Translations under genes and position numbers: made by a program
Notes under the pieces: model-generated
What the model saw: the letters and a program-made list of their open reading frames with translations, nothing else
The model's database searches: none
Told to the model about the DNA's origin: nothing
In this document: in pieces, positions 34,554 through 44,738 of the stretch
Position numbering within the stretch: the stretch's first letter is position 1
How the letters are laid out: every line of letters begins with the position of its first letter
DNA from: Hyaloperonospora brassicae
Taxonomy: Eukaryota; Oomycota; Peronosporomycetes; Peronosporales; Peronosporaceae
Assembly: GCA_947650285.1 (NCBI GenBank)
Contig: CANTFL010000166.1
Coordinates: 62,001-126,000 of the forward strand
Length of the DNA: 64,000 bases
Direction of reading: 5' to 3'

Positions 34554-34617
34554 TCGACAGGGACCTGCTCGCCCGCCGGTGTTTGGCGCAAGGTGCGCAG
34601 GGTGGGAACGACTCGAC
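34554..34617. promoter_or_regulatory. 64-bp divergent start region (Der / BED-like gene)
   Basis: Only 64 bp separate the two divergent start codons, so a shared bidirectional promoter or overlapping 5' leaders are implied. No core motif is obvious by eye. Confidence 0.5.
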
Positions 34618-35361
34618 ATGGGCCGTCCGCTGCTGCCGATTTGGCACGAGTTTGAGACGGCTGTGCCGGCGGCCGGCGAGAAGCGCAGTCCCGACGTCAC
34701 GTGTCGCCACTGCCGCGCGCTCGTGTGCAATGCGCGGCCAGTGAACCTGCTCACGCACGCCTCGCGCTGCCCCGAGATGCCCGACGAGGTCCGTCTCCGC
34801 GTAGGGCGGAGCAGTGCCGACAGCCGCGCGCGAAAGCCGACGCCAGTGTCACTGTTGCCGTCGGAGAAGGCGCTGCCGAGTCCAGTGCTGCTGCCTCAAC
34901 AAGAGGCCACTGTAGACGAGACGGACGAGCACGGGGACGTAGCAGCTGCAGCAGCAGCTGTGGTCGCTGGAGCAGCTGCAGTGGCAGAGGAAGACGACCT
35001 GTTGGTGTCGGCTGAACGTCGTACGTTGCTGGGCAAACGCACGCGGAGTGCGGCGTCGACGAGCGGACGACTCGAGACGGTGGAGCTCGTGCTCACGTCG
35101 ATTCGGGACACGATGGACAAAGCGCTGGAGGTGAAGCGCCAGGAGCTGCAGCTGCGGCGGGACGAGCTCGCGTTCCGAAAAGAGGCGTTGACGGCCAAGC
35201 TGGACGACCGACGCCAAGCACGGGAAGACGAGCGGCGGGATCGACGTGAACAACGCGAAGCTGATCGGCAGGAGCGACTCGAGTTGGCGAGGATCGAGAA
35301 CGAAAAGAACCTTGCCTTCTTAAAAGCCGTGATGGAGTCGTCGGTCCAGCAGCGTCGGTGA
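34618..35361 (+). CDS. BED-like zinc finger protein with charged coiled coil
   Basis: This is a single-exon gene for a 247-residue protein. The N-terminus has BED-finger features: aromatic W9 and F12 followed by C29-x2-C32-x14-H47-x3-C51. A Pro/Ser/Ala-rich linker follows, with an acidic ETDEHGD patch and poly-Ala. From about residue 160 to the end there is a long, highly charged coiled coil (RREQREADRQERLELARIEN). This layout is common in oomycete proteins derived from or resembling hAT-type transposase DNA-binding domains that have lost the catalytic part; a DNA-binding role is inferred. The ATG at 34618 is chosen because it gives the compact finger and lies 64 bp from the divergent Der start. 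Confidence 0.65.
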   Translation: MGRPLLPIWHEFETAVPAAGEKRSPDVTCRHCRALVCNARPVNLLTHASRCPEMPDEVRLRVGRSSADSRARKPTPVSLLPSEKALPSPVLLPQQEATVDETDEHGDVAAAAAAVVAGAAAVAEEDDLLVSAERRTLLGKRTRSAASTSGRLETVELVLTSIRDTMDKALEVKRQELQLRRDELAFRKEALTAKLDDRRQAREDERRDRREQREADRQERLELARIENEKNLAFLKAVMESSVQQRR

Positions 35362-38300
35362 GTGCAAGAGACGGCGTGGCATGCAGGGGGACTGGCACAG
35401 ATGGGGTCCGACCGCTCGTGGACGCCGTGGGGGGGGCAAGGTATCATGCTGACGACAACGCGATACGTGGAGTCAGAGCTGTTGTTGCTTTGATGCCACG
35501 TGTTGGTGCTGCGGCGGTAGCCGTGAGTCTGCTGCGTGGCTTCGTATTCTAGCGCTCATATGTCGCCCAAAGGGGTGCAAACTGCTCGTCCAAGCGACCT
35601 GTAAGCAAGCAACAAATGCGAAAGTAGGCTCGGAAACCAAAGCGTAAATGTCATCGCGCCGTGCGAACCGATGATAAGGCCGTTCTTGTAGATGAAAAGG
35701 GTCTCCGCGTTACCGACCACTCTGCCTCGCGACTCCAGTTGATCCGTCCTCGCAGACCGTACAGCAGGTCATCCACTGTCAACAGTCCAACCACTCGATA
35801 CTAGTGCCAAGCACTGCTGCCAACCGTTCCATTGAGCAAAACAGTCTCATCAACGATGCAAAACTGACCACAACAACAACCACAACAACAACAACAATAG
35901 CAGTGTGTCATCAGCAATAACAGTAACAACAGCAACAACAACAACAACGTGTCATCAGCACAGACACACACGTACCACGTCGATAAACTTCGAAACGCGC
36001 GTGAGGTGCAGTCAGCGTATCAGTAGCAGCAATGGCGTTGCACGACACAGCAGCGCGTACATCGTCTTACGTGACAATTAAGACGACGCAACTGCCCATC
36101 GGCTTCTGCCGCTGTGGTCACGACTGTGTTGAAGTGCGTCGGAAGCCATTTCCACCAATCGACGCGAGCGAGCGGTCGGGTCGTCCGCCAATCGCGTCGA
36201 AGCTGCAGGTCGTCCGTTATCCTGCGTCAAGACCGCCGGTACGCGCGAGATTCAGTATAGTACGGTCCACATGCACCTAACGTGTCCCCCGTGTCGACTG
36301 CTGACCAGCGGATGTCGGACACGTTCCATATTGTCCTTACGTTCGCAATAGAAGCCGAGTCGAACGTGCGCAAGCGGTACCTTTCCCGTCCGCAGCTGAC
36401 ACCAGAGCTCGATCGTTAGTGTTGTTGTTTATCAGCGCACGCTTCTCGGTGTTCGTCGCGGCAAGACGAGGCAGTGCGAGGGATCCACTACGCCAGTGGG
36501 TCTGGCTCAGATCGCTGGCAGCTTTCTACGCGATTGCGGCCGCAATCGGCGTCGGTCCAAGCGATACCTGCGGCTCTCTGTCAGGTGACAGCAGCGCAGG
36601 ACAAACGCTTATGAGCACTGCCCATCGTCAACGAGGCGGTGTCCATGACACGCACGTAGCAAAAAGCACAGTCGCAAAGCTGCAGGAACAACTCGCGCGA
36701 AAGCCAACAGCCATTTTGACCCGCGGCCACTGTCGTCCACGTGTCGATCCTCACACGCGCACCTTCAGACCCGATCGGCAGTGTCCACGCGGAGCAAGCG
36801 CAGTCTGTCGTCGACTCGTTCGGGCGAACACACAGCTTGTGCTTACGCTCATCCTGGCGCACGTGTGGCAGCAGGTGGGGGTGTGTGCCCCACGTGACGG
36901 GAAAAAGCCATGACGCACCAGTCATTCCTGGCCAACAGGTGTGGCATCGTAGGGATGTGGCCCGCACATCGCGACTGCTTGTCATGGATTGGAGACGCCC
37001 TTCTGTCGGCTGCAGCAACGCCTTTGCGCCGCTAGAAGCCGCTTTGCTAGTTTCTGGCTGTCGCTCGGTCTGTCTGTGAACGCTTCTTCGGACACGTAGC
37101 AGGGAGCACCTGAGCCTTTCGTCTCTTGGCCCATTTGCGTGACATGGTAGTGAGACTCGATGTTGTCTCATGGGCAGTGAGCTGCTTCGCTTTCTTGCAA
37201 CTTGGTGGCCTCCGTGGACTTGTTGCAGTCCTTTTGTATGATGATGAACGCATCACGGGGTAGTGCGTGACAGACTGAAGCTGTTGGATCTGCCTGTCCC
37301 GCTCACTGATGGGACGTGCCACTCACTGCCTTCGCGAGTCGTCCAGCCTGGATAGGCCAGCGGCTTGCAGGTCCCCCTTATACGCTGTCTCATCTTCTCC
37401 TGCTTTGTTCCACCGCAGGACAGCAGCAACTGACCCGCTCGTCTGTGCCCGCGTTTTCTACGCGGCAGAGCTGCACAGCCTTTGTCGATACTGCGATGGC
37501 ATCGCCGCAGGCGAATTGTATCTGTGTGTATGTGTATGTGTGTGTCTCTCTCGTTCTCGCTCTCGCTCTCGATGCGGCCCACACGCACAAGAGCGAGAGT
37601 GGCTTTTATCGCATCATAGTGCAACATGCTCTCGTGTGCTCACTGCAAATGGGACGTCGTCTCGCGCGTCGAGTCACGGGCACAAAACAACGCAGCGAGA
37701 TCAAAAGTTCGCACAGACTGCGCGTTTCCCACGGAAGAGCGCTATTACAGTCGCACTAAATGGCTGTGCCAACAACTTCCGACCAGCGCAAGAAATCTCG
37801 CAGAAACTTTCCAGTGTGTGTTGACGATCACGTTGAGGTACGCTCGCTCGCACATCTGCGATAGTAGTAGTAGTAGTGTAGTAGTAGAGGCAGTAGTAGT
37901 AGTAGTAGTAGTGATGGTCGCAGTAGTAGAAGTAGTAGAAGTAGCAGAAGTAGTAGTAGTGTAGTCGTAATGGTACGAGCAGCTGCACACACGTCGCTTC
38001 GGTCAAAAGGCCTTCTCTCGCGTCCCAGTCGAGTCTGGCATTGCAAAGCGACAAGGCAGCGGTTGTTTTCTGTACTGATGGCAAACGGCGTAGAAACGGA
38101 CGCAACTGCTGTCGTGCGATCGGTCGACCTGCGAAAGCTGATACTACGAGTCCGCCCCAGCACCACACACCCCCTCACGCTACCGCAGCGCAAGTGCCCA
38201 ATCTCAGTCCGCCACCGCTTCCTGACCTCCTCCTCCTCCTGACACGGCCCCGACGCGTCACAAAGACCGCAATCACATCGTATGTCCAAGCCAACCTGAG

Positions 38301-38650
38301 AGCTTTGTACTATCCAAGCACAAAAAATCAGAAAACGACCACTACGGCGACAATTCCCACCTACAGAAACGTGCGTGTCGACGACATTCGCAACACCGCC
38401 ACGTCTTGCAGCTTTCGCGTCGAGAGAGGGATCGCCCAGAGCACCGCCACGTCAGGTCGATCGGTGAGCCCACCACGCTCCACCAAATCATGTGGTCAAC
38501 TAAAAAAAAGAAACCTGTCAACTGGACAACGCGCGGCTGCAACAAACACACGCCGGCCCAAAGCGAAAACACAACAGCTGCTGTGCAACCAGCAGCTGGT
38601 CCCTGCTACAGCTGCTGCTGCTGCTTCTCTACGCTGAACCCCGTCAAACT
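35362..38650. other. 3.3-kb low-complexity region without a firm gene
   Basis: CAA repeats occur at about 35,870-35,950 and TAG/GTA repeats at 37,862-37,960. Fragments with coding-like character exist: plus 36032-36280 (82 codons from an ATG), plus 37626-37810 (ATG, CAHC near the start), and minus around 37,500-37,100. None could be joined into a supported gene. Confidence 0.35.
37862..37965 (+). repeat. (TAG)n microsatellite
   Basis: An interrupted TAG/GTA array of about 100 nt, similar in type to the one at 30.8 kb. Confidence 0.9.
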
Positions 38651-38681
38651 TAGTGTCATGTCGCGTCGCGAGGGGTTTGCC

Positions 38682-38992
38682 CCCCCCCCCCCCCCCCCCA
38701 CCCCTCACGTCCCGACACCAACACCAACAACAACAACAACAACAACAACCAACGACGAAACGAGTCACGACGAAACGAGTCACGACAGACTGGGCACACA
38801 CACCCCCACCCGCGCACTTTCTCTCTTTCCTGCACATAGCCAGCCCAACTCCGTCCTCCCCTCTGCCGCGTCTGTCAGTCAGTCGCGGCGTGTGTGTGTC
38901 TGTGTGTGCCATCTCGGCCCTCCCCCCCGTCTCTACCCCCGTCTTCCGCGTCGCTCGTTCCTCCCCCTCTGTCCGTCCGTCCGTCCGTCTCT

Positions 38993-39024
<32 letters not shown>

Positions 39025-39064
39025 CCCCCCCTCCCTCTCTCGCTGTCTATCTCTCTGTCTGTCA

Positions 39065-39100
<36 letters not shown>

Positions 39101-39110
39101 TCTTGAGCCC
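38682..39110 (+). repeat. pyrimidine-rich leader with C18 and (CT)n
   Basis: A homopolymer C run of about 18 near 38,682-38,699 is followed by CCT/CT-rich sequence and a long CTCTCT tract (about 38,999-39,105), all upstream of START-FYVE 2. Stop-free translation through this stretch is a composition effect; it is interpreted as 5' leader or promoter. Confidence 0.7.
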
Positions 39111-39188
39111 ACTCTTCGCTTGCTCGCGGCCTCGACGCGGCCATTCCCCCTCACCGCAGGCGCCCCCCGTGCCGCTCGCGAGTCCGCC

Positions 39189-41684
39189 ATGAGCACCCCC
39201 AGCGTCGGCTTCACAGTCTTCCAAGTCCCGGGCGCGCGGACGCCCAAGCGCCCCACCGGCGCGCGTCTCGGCGGCGGCCCCGTGCTCCCCAACGCCCCCA
39301 AGACCCCCTCCAGCAACAACAACAACACTACTACTACTACCAACAACAGCACCAGCAGCAGCAACAGCAATAACAGCACTGTCACTACCACCAGCAGCAA
39401 CAGCACTGCTGCCACTACCAGCACAGCCGCTACCTCTACCGCTCCGTCCACAGGTGCGCTCTCGTCGGGTCTCACGCTGCTCCCGCCCCCGGCCGACCGC
39501 ACGCAGCGCCACAGCACCACAACGTTCGCCGTGTTTCAGCCGCCGGGCGGCCTCCAGTCGATCCTCCAGCGGTCCGGTGCGCCCCCCGTGTCGCTCAACG
39601 CGCCCTACAGCGGTACGTCGGGCAGCGGCAGCACGGGCAGCCACAGCTCCACGGGGAGCGCGGGCGCCAATGGTCTGCGCCTCGCGACGCTGCACGCGCT
39701 GACGAGAGACGACGACGACCAGTCGCGCGGCGGCATGAGTTGGATGCGCACGGGCCGTACGATCCGCGTGAGGGACTCGGGCGACAGCTTCCGCTTCCCG
39801 CTCGAGACAGAGCATTTGCCCACGACGTGCGTCTCGGCCGCGCAGTTTGCGCAGCTCGAGCGCGAGCTCCAGCGCATTGCCGACACGCACGTCAATGCAG
39901 CAGCCACGTGGCTCGACAACCCCACGCAGTGTGCCCCGTACCGCGGCCAGAGCTGGAAGCCGTACGTCGAGAAGAAGCAGTGCGTCGTGTACCGCTTGAA
40001 AGAAGCGGCCGACGCCAGTAACTTGCAGCGCCGTGCGCTGCTGCGCGCCAAGTTGGACACGTCGCTGGACGATCTCGAGTACGCTGTCACGTGCGCGACG
40101 ACCGACGACCAGCGGCTGTACATGTCGCACTGCTACCAGGACAGCTTCTTGGACGCGGCCGTGTTGCAAGTGCACGAGCGCGCGACGCGCGACGACGCGT
40201 TCCGCTTCCTCGGCATCAAGTGGCTGGCGTTCCAGAGCGCTGTGGACTCGGTCTTTAGCTGCCGCGACGCCCTCGTGGTCGAGTTTGCCACGACTATGGT
40301 CGACGCCACTGGCCACAAAGTGCTCGTCAAGGTCCAGCGGAGCATCAGCATGGCCGAGTGCAATGGCAGCGAGCGCAGCTTTGGCTTTGCCCGCACGACG
40401 GGCACGTGGGTGTGGCTGTTTCGGAGCACGGCGGGCGGGAAAGTCGACGTCTCGGTCGTCTCGGAAGACCGCTTTGACAGCAGCCGCAGCACGCCGAGCT
40501 GGTTCGCCAACCGCGTCTTGTCGACGCTGCACACGGTGGCCGTGAACCACGCGACCGCAGCCGACGCCAAGTTCCTCGTGCGGGGCCGCATGATCACCAA
40601 CAGGCCGTGGGTGCCCAACAACGAGCGGCCGGCGTGTTTCGTGTGCTTCAAGAGCTTCAACTTGCTGCGGTCGCGTCACCACTGCCGCGTGTGTGCCGAG
40701 ATCATGTGCGGCGCGTGCACGATCGAGCTCGGGATCCAGGCCTGCAAACTGCCGTTGGGCATGCTGCCCGAGACGGGCAACGGCCTGATCGTCAGCGTCG
40801 AGAAGTTCTGCCTCCGATGCGTCAACCGCGCGAGACAGGATCGACGGAGTGCACTGGCTGCTGCAAAGAGCGCTGGGACGCTGGACCTCGCGGCGGACGA
40901 GGGCTTTGAAAGCGGTGTGCCCATTTCCTACGCGTCTCGCGCGAGTGAGCTCGACTATAGCCACGTGTCGCTTGCGCGAGGCTTGAGCTTGGACCACGCG
41001 GCCGAGCGAGAGCTGCAGTTGCAGCAGCAGCAGACCCACTCGCTTGCGTCGTCATCGTCGTCCACGAGCTCACGCAGCGGCACGAACGGAGACAAGTCGG
41101 GCATCTCGTTTGCAGGCTGGTCCACGAAGGTCCTGTCGGCCATCAACCGCGAAAAGACAGCCGAGTGTGCCAAGAGCCAGCCATCGCTCGTCACGCTTAC
41201 ACCCGCTAGCTCCAGCCGGAATCTGATGGACGCAGGTGCGTGCACGCCCCGCAGCATGCGGCGAGCACTGGATGACCGGCGGCGACTCAACTCGGACGCG
41301 TCTGGTTGCACGACGAGTATCAGCTCGCTGAGCGACTGCGATAGCAATTCGGACCTGATGAGCCGCAGGACGGATCGCGACCCGATTTGCAGCGACACGG
41401 TCGTGTTACTAGAAGAGCCCAGCGAGGTGCTGCACGTGACGCCGCTGCCGACATCGTTCACGAAGATGGAGGAGCAGATAGCGGCTCAGCAGGCCTTGTT
41501 GCGCTCGATGTTTATTGAAGGCAAGAAGATCATGGAGCAGCAGCAGGGGTACAGCCGACAAGTGCACCCTGCGCAAGACCAGCGTTACGGCAGCCAGAGG
41601 CAGCCACCGAAGAGCTTGGGCGACAAGGATAGACTTGCTCTGCTGCCGCCGTCGTCGTCGACTTCTATCGAGTACATTGACTGA
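39189..41684 (+). CDS. START-FYVE domain protein 2
   Basis: This is a single-exon gene for an 831-residue protein. The open frame extends about 780 nt upstream, but only as low-complexity Pro/Leu/Ser; the ATG at 39189 (MSTPSVGFTVFQVPGARTPK) is the natural start. Residues 40-90 are encoded by AAC/ACT/AGC repeats (Asn/Thr/Ser tracts). A START-like domain spans roughly 220-465 (DSFLDAAVLQVHE, FLGIKWLAFQS, CRDALVVEFAT, WVWLFRS). It is followed by a FYVE finger at about 479-560 that keeps the basic ligand motif as RSRHHCRVC, unlike START-FYVE 1, so PI3P-membrane binding is plausible. The C-terminus contains a Ser-rich region, Gln runs and a short helical end (EEQIAAQQALLRSMF). It is inferred to act in lipid sensing or endosomal trafficking. 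Confidence 0.9.
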   Translation: MSTPSVGFTVFQVPGARTPKRPTGARLGGGPVLPNAPKTPSSNNNNTTTTTNNSTSSSNSNNSTVTTTSSNSTAATTSTAATSTAPSTGALSSGLTLLPPPADRTQRHSTTTFAVFQPPGGLQSILQRSGAPPVSLNAPYSGTSGSGSTGSHSSTGSAGANGLRLATLHALTRDDDDQSRGGMSWMRTGRTIRVRDSGDSFRFPLETEHLPTTCVSAAQFAQLERELQRIADTHVNAAATWLDNPTQCAPYRGQSWKPYVEKKQCVVYRLKEAADASNLQRRALLRAKLDTSLDDLEYAVTCATTDDQRLYMSHCYQDSFLDAAVLQVHERATRDDAFRFLGIKWLAFQSAVDSVFSCRDALVVEFATTMVDATGHKVLVKVQRSISMAECNGSERSFGFARTTGTWVWLFRSTAGGKVDVSVVSEDRFDSSRSTPSWFANRVLSTLHTVAVNHATAADAKFLVRGRMITNRPWVPNNERPACFVCFKSFNLLRSRHHCRVCAEIMCGACTIELGIQACKLPLGMLPETGNGLIVSVEKFCLRCVNRARQDRRSALAAAKSAGTLDLAADEGFESGVPISYASRASELDYSHVSLARGLSLDHAAERELQLQQQQTHSLASSSSSTSSRSGTNGDKSGISFAGWSTKVLSAINREKTAECAKSQPSLVTLTPASSSRNLMDAGACTPRSMRRALDDRRRLNSDASGCTTSISSLSDCDSNSDLMSRRTDRDPICSDTVVLLEEPSEVLHVTPLPTSFTKMEEQIAAQQALLRSMFIEGKKIMEQQQGYSRQVHPAQDQRYGSQRQPPKSLGDKDRLALLPPSSSTSIEYID

Positions 41685-41960
41685 GTGAAACGATCACGAC
41701 GCCCATTCATTTTTTCTGTCCGGTTGCAGTGTCGTTCGTTGACTTGAGCTGCGGACGCTTGCACGTTGCTGCGCTGTCGTGCCACTTGCAAGTGTCGCCT
41801 CGGAATTGTCTTGTAATTAAACACATTTGTCTCTCTCCTCCAGCCGATCGCGTTGTGCCTCACCCATTCTCTCGCTTACCAATTGACATGCAGTAAAGTA
41901 CTAGTAACAAAGAGCTACGTACGGAAACCGTAGCATTGTGGAGCTTGTTGTCGTCTCTTC

Positions 41961-44738
41961 CTAGCACGAAATGCATCCACACAGCAGCTTTCGCTTCGGA
42001 TCAGCGCTCGCGCCACTTCCGTGACGCGATGCACGTCCACATAGTCCATCGTGCAAGCTCGCAAGCGTCGTCGACTCGCCATACAGCAACTCTTCTTCGA
42101 CGTGCACATGGTACTTTTGCGTAATCACACCTTGCAGCTGCGTCAACGCCATCGAGTCCAGGCCCAGCTCCTGCAGCGGCGTATTGTCGTTTATTTCTGC
42201 GACGCTCACGCCCAGAGCACGAGCGAGTTCGTTGACCAAAAAGACACGCACTTGGTCTGGCGGGACACCAATGATCACCGACGGCAGAGCTGACGTTGCG
42301 CCGTCGGCGGGCTTCCCGCGAGAACCGTTGACAGTTCGGTCCATAGACTCGTCGGCGGCAGCGTGGTTGCCGCCGTCATCCCCCACTGGGGCCTCACCAG
42401 CAATATCTTCATTGCGGTACAGTTCTTCCAGTTGTTTGTCGCTCAGCGCCTTCTTGCACCGCGAGCGAGAGATTTTGCCACTTGTCGTCTTTGGGATCGT
42501 ACGAGGAGCCAACAACACGACCAGAGTCGCCTTGACGCCGTGTTCACGTGCGATCGCGCTACGGATGTTCACACATAGACTCGCTTTACTGGTGATAGCA
42601 GGATCACGAAGTTCAGCAATGACCGCCAGTTTCTCTTCGTCATCGTTTCCATCAGTCGCGTACGAGAAAGCGGCACAGCACCCTGGCCGAAGTTCTCCGA
42701 AACCCTCCGCCGTGGCCTCTATGTCTTGAGGATAGTGGTTGCGCCCTCGAATGATGACCAAGTCCTTCGTGCGTCCACAAACAAAGAGTTCTTGATTGTA
42801 CAGCACACCCAAATCTCCCGTTTTCAAAAACAGTTTGCCTTCCGTGTCACCATCTACTTGAGCCTGAAACGCTTCGATTGAGGTCATGCGCATCTCGTCA
42901 CCGAAATAGCCTTGCGCTTTGGAAGCACTGGAAATCCAGATCTCGCCAACCGTGCCGTCTCGTTCCTCTTTCCCTGTTTCTGCGTCGACAATACGGACGT
43001 CAATGCCATAGTCTTTCCGCGATGGTACACCACAGCCAACTATATCTTTCACCGGTCCAGCGGCGTTTCCCTTTTCCACCACTCGAAAAACGTTGTCACG
43101 CTCTAGGGCCTGCTTATCGACCCACAAGCGTTGCTTCCCACCACCGCACACATACACAGTGTGCTCTGCGAGCCCGTACGTAGGTTTCACAACGTCACTC
43201 GGCAAACCAAACGGCGAGAAAGCACGGTAAAAGCTGTCAATGGTCTCGCCTTGAATCGGCTCAGCACCGTCGATCATGTGCCGCACGCTAGAAAGATCGA
43301 CGCAGTCTTCGCTGCCCGGTCTTGTGAGGCGATCGCTCTTCCTCGCAAGAAGCGAGTAGGCAAAGTTGGGGGCCTGGAGATGTGTAGCACGGTACTTGGA
43401 CACGAGCCGTAGCCACAGACACGGGTCGCGGATAAAGCTGAAAGGAGAGAGGTACACGCCGGTCCCGCCGTTGTAGATCGTGCCCAGGTAGGCACCAATG
43501 AGTCCCATGTCATGGTATTGAGGCAGCCACGACACCACCACCGTGTCTCGTCCAGCCTGTAGCGCTGAGCTGATCGTACGCAGGTTGTGGTTCAGATTGC
43601 CGTGTGATAGTACCACTCCCTTTGGCGCAGACGTCGATCCCGACGTGTACTGCAAGAACGCTGTGCTGTCAGCGGAAGGCGATCGAGTAAGCCAGTGCTT
43701 TGCTGGATCAATGCCCCTGGCGCTTACGAGATCATCCGTCACGATCCACGACAGATACTCCGGCCACGGCGCAGCCCCCGACATTGTAAACTTCTCTTTC
43801 ATTGCTGCAATCTTTTTCACGTTATAGTACATCGAGCACGTGAGCGCCACTCGCGCCTGGCAGTTTTGCGTCACGGCCACAAACATGTTGATATCTTTCT
43901 TGAGCTTGCGGGGATCCGGTGGGTACACCGGCACCGCCACGACCCCAGCTCTCAGGCACGCTAGAAAGACCACTATGAAATCCAAGCCTGGAGGGTACAC
44001 GAGCACGACCCGGTCTCCTGCTTTCAGTCCGAGGCTGCCACACAACACAACACACACCACAATAACCACAACAACAACACGCACACACACATGACCAACT
44101 TGTGTCGTCACCACGAGCTTCCGATTTGTGCTGCAAGAACCAGTAAAAACGACAGCACAACGCACCCGCGATCGTGTTGCTGTCTCGAAGCTAATAGTAC
44201 TGCTGCGAGATTTTGTACACGCCGGTTGAGGTCCTGCCATCGATCAAATGACGACAACAAGAGCGTCAGCGATTCATTCGTCCACGACATTCACAATAGA
44301 TGATCGACACAAGAAAAACACTTTGTAGGTAAAGTGCACACTGCTGCAGCCCTACAACGACAACAGAGACAAAACAAAACATGCGCTCACCCCACACGTA
44401 AGTGACGACGTTACGACTTCTTTATCGTCGACAAACGACAGCATTATCTATCATGACAAACGTGTCACAGAAGCCGAGCAGAGTTGAGGCCATATATGAC
44501 AAAACAGAGGGAACGTCAATAAGAATACAACACCAGAGACCAAAAACCGCTTTTTGTGAGTGTGGCTCTCTCTCTCTCGTTGTCGGCCACTACAGCGACA
44601 GACTTCTGGTCGATGGACCGACAGCAGTGCTCTGTGTGCATCGGCTCAGCTCGAGAGCGATCGTTTATCGACTCAGCGCACCTTCGTGGGCGTCTCTGCC
44701 GCCCATTTCTCCACGCGGTGTAGCAGCTCCGACGACAT
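41961..44738 (-). CDS. fatty-acyl-AMP ligase (FAAL-like) with C-terminal acyl carrier domain
   Basis: Four exons on the minus strand: 44738-44682, 44447-44391, 44233-44166 and 44034-41961. All phases fit. The protein has 751 residues. The N-terminus (MSSELLHRVEKWAAETPTK, LSFVDDKEVVTSSLT, DLNRRVQNLAAVLL) matches the start of FAAL enzymes exon by exon. Core motifs are YTSGSTSAPKGVVLSHGN, WLPQYHDMGLIG, THLQAPNFAYSLL, PTYGLAEH, KTGDLG, GRTKDLVIIRGRNHYPQDIE and the catalytic-Lys region TTSGKISRSRCK. A phosphopantetheine-carrier domain near the C-terminus contains LGLDSMAL with Ser about 688. FAALs activate fatty acids as acyl-AMP and pass them to a carrier protein instead of CoA. Here both functions sit on one chain with no ketosynthase or condensation domain visible nearby. 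It could feed an unusual lipid or lipopeptide; the product is unknown. Confidence 0.9.

Noticed and set aside
36581..37171. 196-codon minus-strand ORF in the 35-38 kb region
   Set aside because: It has coding-like patches, but no start, domain or consistent exon chain could be found.
38406..39188. 780-nt open upstream extension of START-FYVE 2
   Set aside because: It exists because C- and CT-rich sequence lacks stops; the peptide is Pro/Leu/Ser low complexity and the ATG at 39189 gives a natural start.
38496..41039. 847-codon minus-strand open frame across START-FYVE 2
   Set aside because: Antisense shadow of a GC-rich gene: no domains, Arg/Ala/Val-rich composition, while the plus strand has clear START and FYVE motifs.
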